A DNA stretch of 64,000 nt from Streptococcus sp. CF8_St5-11 (GTDB lineage: Bacteria > Bacillota > Bacilli > Lactobacillales > Streptococcaceae): assembly GCF_024295625.1 (NCBI RefSeq), contig NZ_JANCOJ010000001.1, positions 682,001 through 746,000 on the forward strand, read 5' to 3'. The translations under genes and the position numbers were made by a program. Shown one piece after another: positions 31,361-37,841 of this stretch. The first letter of the stretch is position 1. Each line of letters begins with the position of its first letter. The notes below the pieces were generated by a model. It did not search any database and had not been told where the DNA came from. It was given only the letters and a program-made list of their open reading frames with translations.

Positions 31361-31903
31361 CTAAAGATGGTAATCTCCCCGTTTATTTTCAATGATCCGC
31401 ATGGCTGCCTTGATCACATGAAACTTGCTTAACAATTCCTCTAGGCGCTTACTATTTCGTTCGCTCAATTGGCCGTTCTTGACTGCTTGGGACAGGCGAT
31501 AAAAGTCATCCAAGTCCTCCCCAATGTTTTCAAACAGCTCTCTAGCTTCCTTGAGTCGGTAGCGATTGACTAGGTGGTTTACATCTTCTTTAAAGGAAGC
31601 GACATTGCTTTCGTGAATGTCCGTATAAGCTTCCTCTTCTTCCTTAGACTCTTGGTAATTAACCGCCTTAAAGCAAGTGATGAACTCCCGACTTTTGATA
31701 TTGCAGACAAAGATGACGCCATCACTTGCTACATAGGCTTCTGTGTTGGCGGGTTGATCCACATTACTATCATAAGGAGAGAGGGAGGAGAGGTGTTGGT
31801 TGATCCACTTATTCAAGTGCTGATCATCTACGCCAAAGCGCTCAAAAGCTCTTTGCCGAAAATGGTCACGACAACTATATTCTTGCGCATACGACAATCC
31901 CAT
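31361..31903 (-). CDS. Conserved small cytoplasmic protein of unknown function
   Basis: I do not recognise a named family. The product is 180 residues, soluble and charged, with no signal peptide or membrane segment. The N-terminal half (GLSYAQEYSCRDHFRQRAFERFG, then YVASDGVIFVCNIKSREFITCFK) looks like a compact alpha/beta domain. The C-terminal half is helical and acidic (EEEEAYTDIHESNVASF, LKEARELFENIGEDLDDFY). The ATG at 31903 has a very strong GGAGGTGAGAGT ribosome site; a longer in-frame ORF to 31990 would run through the hairpin upstream. A terminator-like hairpin lies only about 27 nt before the ribosome site, so expression may be attenuated or may depend on read-through of the RNA upstream. 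Confidence 0.7.
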   Translation of the reverse strand: MGLSYAQEYSCRDHFRQRAFERFGVDDQHLNKWINQHLSSLSPYDSNVDQPANTEAYVASDGVIFVCNIKSREFITCFKAVNYQESKEEEEAYTDIHESNVASFKEDVNHLVNRYRLKEARELFENIGEDLDDFYRLSQAVKNGQLSERNSKRLEELLSKFHVIKAAMRIIENKRGDYHL

Positions 31904-31929
31904 ACTCTCACCTCCTCCTGAGTATTTTA

Positions 31930-32343
31930 TAAAAATGGCCTCCAGTCTTACGGGACTAGAGGCCTGGTCTGCTTCACTGACTTGGTGCAATTAACCTTTT
32001 GGCTAACAAAACAATGTTTATGATGTTGATTTCATTTAATAGTATTTGTGTAAAATACCAGAGGTTTTCTTTGCTATCCCAAATCCAAATGATTAGTTTT
32101 CGACTGGACGCATCGAAGTTTGAAAACCTTTACAAAAAGCTTCTACCTACTATTTCCACGTTTTCTTATGTCTCCGGACAAACTAAGCAGGTTTGCCCGA
32201 CCGTCCAACCGATCCGACACACACGACATGACTGCTCTTTTACGATAAGAGCATGAACAGATATCAGCAAAACAGGCCTAAAACGAAGTAACCTAAATTT
32301 TAACTCGATAAGGCATTGGTATCAATCCCTTCTTCATCTTTCT
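31930..32343 (-). ncRNA. Candidate structured RNA or long attenuated leader, about 415 nt
   Basis: A consensus promoter (32378-32350) predicts a transcript from about 32343, and a strong 11-bp hairpin (GGCCTCTAGTC/GACTGGAGGCC, one wobble) followed by ATTTTTATAAA ends it near 31930. In between there is no credible reading frame, but there are clear helices: TGCTCTT/AAGAGCA (32233-32253), CGGACAAAC/GTTTGCCCG, and an ATGTC/GACAT pair that encloses the latter. It lacks the marks of tmRNA (tag frame, TPsiC-like end) and of RNase P RNA (GAGGAAAGUCC). It could be a stand-alone small RNA, or a leader that controls the small protein gene starting at 31903. Confidence 0.5.
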
Positions 32344-32349
32344 AACTAT

Positions 32350-32378
32350 ATTATACCCACCTACCTGAGTAATTGCAA
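32350..32378 (-). promoter_or_regulatory. Strong promoter before the candidate structured RNA
   Basis: TTGCAA (32378-32373), a 17-nt spacer and TATAAT (32355-32350) lie on the minus strand; the nearest start codon downstream is more than 440 nt away. Confidence 0.75.
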
Positions 32379-32435
32379 GCGATTTCAGCTGAAACTAGTT
32401 CCTATTTTTATGCAATTTTATAGATGATTTAAGGA

Positions 32436-32465
32436 AAAGAAAAAGTTAGAGAGCAAGTCTCTAAC
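32436..32465 (-). terminator. Terminator of the ABC transporter operon
   Basis: The 8-bp stem GTTAGAGA/TCTCTAAC with a 5-nt loop is followed by CTTTTTCTTTTCC on the minus strand, about 300 nt after the ATPase stop and before the RNA promoter. Confidence 0.7.
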
Positions 32466-32611
32466 TAAACATGCAGACAAACTACTTCTACATCAAACAA
32501 CCTAAGTGATACTAAAAAATTAAAATCAATCGATTCTATTAGGCTCATACAAACATACTCTATAACTTTCCGCCGTGAGAAACGTTTCCAAAATGAGTTT
32601 GTATCTTGGTG

Positions 32612-32741
32612 AAGCGCCTAGGCAAGACACAGTAGCTGATTGAACTCTTCTCTCGCTTGATCAGCTCGGAAGAATTCTAATCAGCCTTGTGGGGGTAGGA
32701 CGACGAAGCGCCATAAAGAATATCGCTTCTGTCCTACTCCC
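32612..32741 (-). repeat. Diverged copy D of the three-hairpin intergenic repeat
   Basis: Read on the minus strand it begins GGGAGTAGGACAGAAGCG and keeps the order of copies A-C: a first stem, then a GCTGAT/ATCAGC-type middle, then ACTGTGTCTTGCC. Its first stem GTAGGAC/GTCCTAC replaces GTGGGAC/GTCCCAC of the other copies by a paired change, and GAAGCG/CGCTTC replaces GAAATCG/CGATTTC. The last hairpin of copies A-C is missing. Confidence 0.65.
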
Positions 32742-32760
32742 ATTTTACGGGCTTTGTATC

Positions 32761-33525
32761 TTATTCTTTCTCAAATAATTGATAGTAGTCTGCGATGGTC
32801 ATTTGGGCTTTTTCTTCTTGGTTGAGATCTTGAACGATGTGTCCGTCTTTCATCACAATCAAGCGATTTCCATATTTCAAAGCATCTTCCATATGGTGGG
32901 TGATCATAAGAGCAGTGAGGGCGTCTTGTTTCACAAACTGATCCGTCAAGGTCATGAGGGCCTGACTGGTTTTTGGATCCAAGGCTGCAGTGTGTTCATC
33001 TAGTAATAAGAGTTCTGGACGTTTCAGTGTCGCCATCAACAGACTCAAGGCTTGACGTTGCCCCCCTGATAGAAACTCAACTGCTGTGTCGATATGATTT
33101 TCTAAGCCATTACCGATCTTAGCAAGGACTGTTTGAAACTCTTCTTTATAGCTGGCCAAGTGACGCGGGATCAAGCCACGTTTTTCTCCACGAAACTTCG
33201 CTACCAAGAGATTTTCTGCCACTGTCATGCGAGGCGCTGTGCCCATTTTAGGATCTTGAAAGACACGAGATAGGTACTTGGCTCTCTTCTCAGGAGAATA
33301 GTTGGTTACATCTTCCCCCAAAATATAAATCTTCCCACTGCTCACCGGAAGCGTCCCAGCAATGGTATTAAAGAGGGTTGATTTTCCAGCTCCATTGCCC
33401 CCCAAAATCGTGATAAAATCATGCTCTCGAATTTCCAAGGAGACATCATCCAGAATGACTTTTTCTTCGTTCATCCCATTGCTCACGGCTTTGGTTACAT
33501 TTTTTAATTCTACAATTGCTGTCAT
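32761..33525 (-). CDS. ABC transporter ATP-binding protein (TrpXYZ-like type)
   Basis: This ATPase subunit (254 residues) has Walker A GGNGAGKST, signature LSGGQRQA, Walker B LLLLDEHTAALDP and a switch histidine in MITHHMED. The closest family I can name is the uptake system with a BPD_transp_2-like permease and a COG2984-type binding protein, which in streptococci is associated with tryptophan/tyrosine uptake; the substrate here is inferred, not shown. The ATG overlaps the permease stop as ATGA. Confidence 0.85.
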   Translation of the reverse strand: MTAIVELKNVTKAVSNGMNEEKVILDDVSLEIREHDFITILGGNGAGKSTLFNTIAGTLPVSSGKIYILGEDVTNYSPEKRAKYLSRVFQDPKMGTAPRMTVAENLLVAKFRGEKRGLIPRHLASYKEEFQTVLAKIGNGLENHIDTAVEFLSGGQRQALSLLMATLKRPELLLLDEHTAALDPKTSQALMTLTDQFVKQDALTALMITHHMEDALKYGNRLIVMKDGHIVQDLNQEEKAQMTIADYYQLFEKE

Positions 33526-34388
33526 TTACTGAGTTTCGCTCCTTTCATGATTTTTCCCTTAAAGGTTGGAATCATCAGGCAGATAGCCAAGATCAAGGCA
33601 CTGAAGATTCGAATATAGCTGGTATTGATGCCAAGCGCAATCACGGCCCAAATCAAAAATTGGTAGGCGATCGATCCGATCGCAATACTGAGCAAGCGCT
33701 CTGTCAAGGTGACATTTGAAAAGAGCACCTCTCCAATAATGAGGCTGGCAAGCCCGATAACGATAACACCAATTCCACGTGAAGCATCCGCATAGCCTTC
33801 TTGTTGGGCCATCAGTGCACCAGAAAGAGCAATAATCCCATTTGAAATGACCAAGCCCATCAATTCCATCCGGTCAGTGTTGATCCCAAAGCTCTTGGCC
33901 ATATCTGGATTGTCCCCTGTCGCAATATAGGCTTGACCCAAGCGTGTGTCCAAGAAGAAGATCAAACCAAGGATCACAAGCGTTACGAAAATCAAGCCAA
34001 TCAGGATCTCATTGAACCCACTGGCAAAAGGAAGAAATTCCTGAATTTTTTTATAGCCCAGAAGTCCCAAATTAGCCCGCTGCATGACAAATAGAATGAC
34101 CGAGTTACAAGACGTCATCACAAGGATCCCTGATAAGAGTGTCGGGATTCTCCCTTTTGTGTAGAGAAGACCCGTCGCAAGTCCCGCCAAACACCCTGCA
34201 CCAATAGCAGCTAGTGTTGCAAGGAGTGGATTGACCCCTTTGGTAATCAAGGTCACCGCCACCGCTCCTCCAAGCGGGAAGGACCCTTCTGTCGTCATAT
34301 CTGGAAAATCTAGAATTCGGAACGTCATAAAGATTCCTAACCCTAAAATGGCCCAAATCAAACCTTGTGAAACAATTGAATTAATCAT
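33522..34388 (-). CDS. ABC transporter permease (TrpXYZ-like type)
   Basis: This polytopic membrane permease (288 residues) has about eight hydrophobic segments and the family opening GLIWAILGLGIFMTFRILDF followed by DMTTEGSFPLGGAV. It forms the channel for the ATPase encoded next. The substrate-binding lipoprotein usually encoded just upstream is not here: only about 160 nt separate this gene from the glucan-binding protein gene. Either the binding protein is encoded elsewhere or the system has lost it. A weak TACAAT -10 lies at 34422-34417; the ribosome site is GAAGGGAG. Confidence 0.82.
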   Translation of the reverse strand: MINSIVSQGLIWAILGLGIFMTFRILDFPDMTTEGSFPLGGAVAVTLITKGVNPLLATLAAIGAGCLAGLATGLLYTKGRIPTLLSGILVMTSCNSVILFVMQRANLGLLGYKKIQEFLPFASGFNEILIGLIFVTLVILGLIFFLDTRLGQAYIATGDNPDMAKSFGINTDRMELMGLVISNGIIALSGALMAQQEGYADASRGIGVIVIGLASLIIGEVLFSNVTLTERLLSIAIGSIAYQFLIWAVIALGINTSYIRIFSALILAICLMIPTFKGKIMKGAKLSK

Positions 34389-34482
34389 AGTTTCTCCCTT
34401 CGATAATAGTAGTTTAATTGTATCACAAATATGGAGGAGAACCTATAGGAAATTGTCATCAATTCCCTTTTCATGCATTATA

Positions 34483-34515
34483 AAAAAACCAAAAGGTTGT
34501 GCCTTCTGGTTTTTA
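34483..34515 (-). terminator. Terminator after the GbpC-like gene
   Basis: A 13-bp stem with one mismatch (AAAAACCAAAAGG/CCTTCTGGTTTTT) lies about 35 nt after the stop and provides a T tract on the minus strand. Confidence 0.8.
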
Positions 34516-34550
34516 ATCGTGATATTTTTTTAAAGGATTAAAAGAAAATC

Positions 34551-37229
34551 TTAGTCTTCTTTTTTCTTTCGAGCAAGACCCAAACCTGTTGCGATCACAC
34601 CAAGTAAGCCAAGGCTGGTAAGAGCGGTTGCTGATTCTGTACCTGTGTGTGGCAATACTTCTTTCACCTTCACAACATCTGAGACCAAATTTTCTTCAAC
34701 TTTTTGCTCTACCATTGGCGCAGGCGTATGGTAGCCAATAGTTGGTTTAGGCTCTGGCTTAGGTGCTGGTTGTGGTTTTGGCTGTGGTTTTGGCTGTGGT
34801 TCTGGCTGTGGTTCCGGTTGTGGCTCCGGTTGTGGTTCTGGCTGTGGTTCCGGTTGTGGTTCTGGCTGCGGCTCTTCTTTTGTAACAAGAATATTATTTT
34901 TATGCCATTCTACAGTCGGTTTTACAGTTTCTTTTAGCACCGGATCCTTTTCCAATTCAGGAGCTGTTGGCTTCACTGGTTGTTCAGGAACTTTTGGTTC
35001 TACCTTGTAAAGTGGACAAGCCGGCGGAACAGGAACTTCCTTTTCAGCTGGAACATCTTTGATTTCAGGTTTTTCAGGGGCTGTTGGAGCAGTTGGAGCG
35101 GTTGGTTTCACCGGCTCTTCTCCTGGATCTTGTGGAAAGGCAACATTTGAATTGATTGAGAACCAATAGAGGGTTGCTTCATCCGTAGCATTCGCTCCCT
35201 TAGCAGTGAACTCAAGATGGCCGTCTTTCAAGACAACTGCACCACCACCATAGTAGAGATACGGACTTTTTGGATCATCCCATCCCTTAGTTGAACTTGA
35301 AGGATCCGCATTAAAAGTTGCACCTTCGTTCATGTACTGGTTTTGTTCCTTGGCAAATACTTCTTTTGTAGTTGGATCTTGGTCAACACTAGAATTTGGC
35401 AATTTAATAAATTCTTTATTTCCAATATTTACAGACTCTACGTGAGGTGTATTTTGGTGCTTCATCCGTGGGGTATAGGTCAAAATTCCTGATCCCGCAT
35501 CAACTGAATAAGTACCGACAATATCAGAATTATCCCCAAATTGATAGTCTTCTGTTCCGATAGAATGACCATTTCCTCCACCAGAAGCATTGACCGTCGT
35601 CACATCAAGGACAGTTTCTTCACTGACTGAGAAGCCATTCCCATCCCAAGTTGCTTTTTGACCAACGATCTTCAATGGATTATCAGCATCATTAAAGACT
35701 TGAGCGCTACCGAAGTTTGCATAGCCACGCTTCACAGCGACATCTGCTCCATCAAGACTAGGGTTACTACCATCTGAATAAGGATCCCAAGTTCCACGAA
35801 CAGTGTTTCCATTGATATCTTTAGCTTCTACAAGAAGGGCACGAGGTTTGTCATTTTCAACATAAGAAGCTCCATTCCAGTGGTTTAAGGAATTCAAAGC
35901 CAAAATGGCATTATGGTTAGCTAAATTAATCAATTGATCATTTTCATCATAAAATTCAACATCAACACCAACTGTGACGGGTTGGTCTGTGTCAGTTGAG
36001 CTTCCGATCGTCATTGTTACCGCTGGATCATTGTAAATTTGAACGATTCCTCGACCGTCATTAGATGGCAAGCTTTTCACTTCATACTTGTAGACCACTT
36101 TAGCGATACGCTTGATATCACGACCTTCTTTGATATTAGCCTGGCGAAGACCCTTGTAAGTGACATCGAACTTGTCTCCAACTTTAACGACTGCCCACTC
36201 GATTTCATTATCTGCATATGGGTTCGTTGTTGTCAAATCGGAATCTTGTAGGTTCTTGGTTTCATACATCTTGGTAGCTTTACCGTCCCCATACAAGCGA
36301 GATTGACCTTCTTTTGTCAAATACGTAGTAAGACCTGTTGTTTGGTGGTAAAGCGTCGTTGTTTCCCCATCTGCCAACTCTTCTGGAAGTAAGGTCAAAT
36401 CTTGTTTGTACTTCTCAGGGTTTCCACCACGCTCTTTAACCATCTTATTGAAGGCATCTTTAGCATCATCGTATTGCGCTTTTTTCTTCTTGTATAGTTC
36501 ATTATCAATCAAGTAAGCTGCTTGCGCTTCATCATAGAGGCGCTTTTTCTCCTTGTAGTCGGCTAATTTGATATCGTAAGCCTTTTGGGCCAAATTGTTT
36601 TCTGTCTCAACGGCTTGTTTGGCTTTAACAGACTCAATATAAGCTTTAAAAGCAGTTTGGTATTCTTCAAAGGCTTTTTCATAAGCCGCTTTTGCAGCCT
36701 GATTATCTGCTAGGGCTGCAGCATTTTCAGCCACTGCTTTTTCGTAAGCAACTTGCTCTTTGTTATAGGTTTCAACTTCCTTGTCATAAGCTACCTGAGC
36801 CGCTGCATTTTTCGCATCTACAACTGCTTTTTCCTTCTCATAAGTTGCTTGATTCGCTGCAACTTCTGCCTTATAGTCTGCTACGGTCTTATCCATAGCA
36901 ATGGCTTGCTTCGCATAATCTTGCTCAGCAGTTTTTTCATCTGCTTGGGTCTTTGCTTCTGTTTCTGTAACTTCAAGTCCAGTAGTTACCGCATCGGTTT
37001 TCGCAGTCTCTAAATAATCTGGTACAGCAACTTCTTTAGTCTCAGTTGTCGATCTTGTTGGAGTAGCCGTTGTTGAAGTGACTGTTGTAGTAGCTGAAAC
37101 AACTTCATCTGCAGAAACAGATGCAGCACCTGCTACTGCAAGAACCGTAGCGACTGCTACAGAACCAAAAGCGACAGACGTTTTACGCAAGGCATATTTG
37201 GTAGTCTTGCTATCTTTAATTAGTGACAT
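34551..37229 (-). CDS. GbpC-like glucan-binding cell-wall protein (antigen I/II-related), LPHTG-anchored
   Basis: This 892-residue surface protein has a signal peptide (YALRKTSVAFGSVAVATVLA, cleavage after SVSA near 40), a Thr/Val-rich lead, an alanine-rich coiled-coil of alternating AAYEKAFEEYQTAF-type heptads at about 70-265, a GbpC/antigen I/II V-region-like beta domain at about 290-715, a proline-rich stalk with EPQPEPQPEP repeats, and LPHTG near 859 with a KKKED tail. GbpC of S. mutans and Dbl of S. criceti bind dextran and cause dextran-dependent aggregation; that role fits the divergent dextranase next door. It is shorter than full antigen I/II adhesins and lacks their C1-C3 domains. 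The ribosome site is GAAGGA. Confidence 0.85.
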   Translation of the reverse strand: MSLIKDSKTTKYALRKTSVAFGSVAVATVLAVAGAASVSADEVVSATTTVTSTTATPTRSTTETKEVAVPDYLETAKTDAVTTGLEVTETEAKTQADEKTAEQDYAKQAIAMDKTVADYKAEVAANQATYEKEKAVVDAKNAAAQVAYDKEVETYNKEQVAYEKAVAENAAALADNQAAKAAYEKAFEEYQTAFKAYIESVKAKQAVETENNLAQKAYDIKLADYKEKKRLYDEAQAAYLIDNELYKKKKAQYDDAKDAFNKMVKERGGNPEKYKQDLTLLPEELADGETTTLYHQTTGLTTYLTKEGQSRLYGDGKATKMYETKNLQDSDLTTTNPYADNEIEWAVVKVGDKFDVTYKGLRQANIKEGRDIKRIAKVVYKYEVKSLPSNDGRGIVQIYNDPAVTMTIGSSTDTDQPVTVGVDVEFYDENDQLINLANHNAILALNSLNHWNGASYVENDKPRALLVEAKDINGNTVRGTWDPYSDGSNPSLDGADVAVKRGYANFGSAQVFNDADNPLKIVGQKATWDGNGFSVSEETVLDVTTVNASGGGNGHSIGTEDYQFGDNSDIVGTYSVDAGSGILTYTPRMKHQNTPHVESVNIGNKEFIKLPNSSVDQDPTTKEVFAKEQNQYMNEGATFNADPSSSTKGWDDPKSPYLYYGGGAVVLKDGHLEFTAKGANATDEATLYWFSINSNVAFPQDPGEEPVKPTAPTAPTAPEKPEIKDVPAEKEVPVPPACPLYKVEPKVPEQPVKPTAPELEKDPVLKETVKPTVEWHKNNILVTKEEPQPEPQPEPQPEPQPEPQPEPQPEPQPKPQPKPQPAPKPEPKPTIGYHTPAPMVEQKVEENLVSDVVKVKEVLPHTGTESATALTSLGLLGVIATGLGLARKKKED

Positions 37230-37260
37230 ATAATTCCTTCTAACCTCTTTTTCAAATTTC

Positions 37261-37309
37261 TCCTTACAAAAATCAACACTTTAAATATTAATGTCGATTT
37301 TTGTAAGGA
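37261..37309 (-). promoter_or_regulatory. Large inverted repeat at the 5' end of the GbpC-like transcript
   Basis: TCCTTACAAAAATCAACA (37261-37278) and TGTCGATTTTTGTAAGGA (37292-37309) form an 18-bp stem with a single T/C change that is a G-U pair in RNA; the loop is 13 nt. It begins next to the -10 box, so it covers the transcription start and could be an operator or a 5' stabilising hairpin. Confidence 0.75.
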
Positions 37310-37310
37310 G

Positions 37311-37339
37311 ATATTAACACTTGCCCCCTTATGTGTCAA
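37311..37339 (-). promoter_or_regulatory. Promoter of the GbpC-like gene
   Basis: TTGACA (37339-37334), a 17-nt spacer and TAATAT (37316-37311) lie on the minus strand. The leader is about 75 nt and begins inside the inverted repeat at 37261-37309. Confidence 0.75.
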
Positions 37340-37439
37340 TATTATTTTTTGATTTTTTTCACATCTCCATTCAAATTTTGCTTCTTTTTTGATAAAACTC
37401 CTTGTTTATAAAAGCTTTCTTTTTAGTTTTCTTCTATAT

Positions 37440-37457
37440 ATGTCAAACGTTTGACAT
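37440..37457. promoter_or_regulatory. Perfect 18-bp palindrome, LacI-family-type operator
   Basis: ATGTCAAACGTTTGACAT is a perfect palindrome with the central CG typical of LacI/GalR-family operators. It lies about 100 bp upstream of the GbpC-like promoter and about 285 bp upstream of the dextranase -35 box. Confidence 0.65.
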
Positions 37458-37567
37458 CTGATTTTTGCCGGTTCATTTTTCTAAAAAAAATTTTTTAACT
37501 TTATTTACAGAAATAAAAATAGAATAAACTGCAGAAATTCTTTTACTAATGGGCCTTACAGCTTATG

Positions 37568-37576
37568 CAAACGTTT
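37568..37576. promoter_or_regulatory. Second CAAACGTTT operator-like core
   Basis: TTATGCAAACGTTTTTC keeps the CAAACGTTT core of the palindrome at 37440-37457 but has only partly symmetric flanks. It also comes close to the catabolite (cre) consensus. Confidence 0.45.
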
Positions 37577-37638
37577 TTCCTTGTTTTGTTTTTTATCACT
37601 AATTTGTACTATTTTTAAAATGCGGGGAAATTTTGTGT

Positions 37639-37647
37639 CAAACGTTT
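37639..37647. promoter_or_regulatory. Third CAAACGTTT operator-like core
   Basis: TGTGTCAAACGTTTTTTGG keeps the left half TGTCAAACG of the perfect palindrome. It lies about 95 bp upstream of the dextranase -35 box. Confidence 0.45.
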
Positions 37648-37740
37648 TTTGGTTTTTCATTTTTATGAATCAAAAACCCCTATTTAAGGCCATTTTCTAA
37701 CACTTCCATGAAAATTTTCAAACAGACTTTCGTTCTTAAA

Positions 37741-37770
37741 TTGACACTATCTAGTGAAATGTCGTATACT
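37741..37770 (+). promoter_or_regulatory. Promoter of the dextranase gene
   Basis: TTGACA (37741-37746), an 18-nt spacer and TATACT (37765-37770) predict a start near 37777. This rules out the in-frame ATG at 37773 and supports the ATG at 37842. Confidence 0.75.
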
Positions 37771-37841
37771 TATTGGCATCGATAGAACAATTTACTTTAA
37801 ACTGTTCAACGAACTATACAAACAGTATGTGGGAGAAAAAA

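Noticed and set aside
31930..32343. Assignment of the candidate RNA as tmRNA or RNase P RNA
   Set aside because: No tag-peptide frame or tRNA-like end, and no GAGGAAAGUCC-type RNase P core could be found.
32575..32592. GAAACGTTTC palindrome as a catabolite (cre) site
   Set aside because: The flanking TG and spacing of the cre consensus do not fit, and no promoter is next to it.
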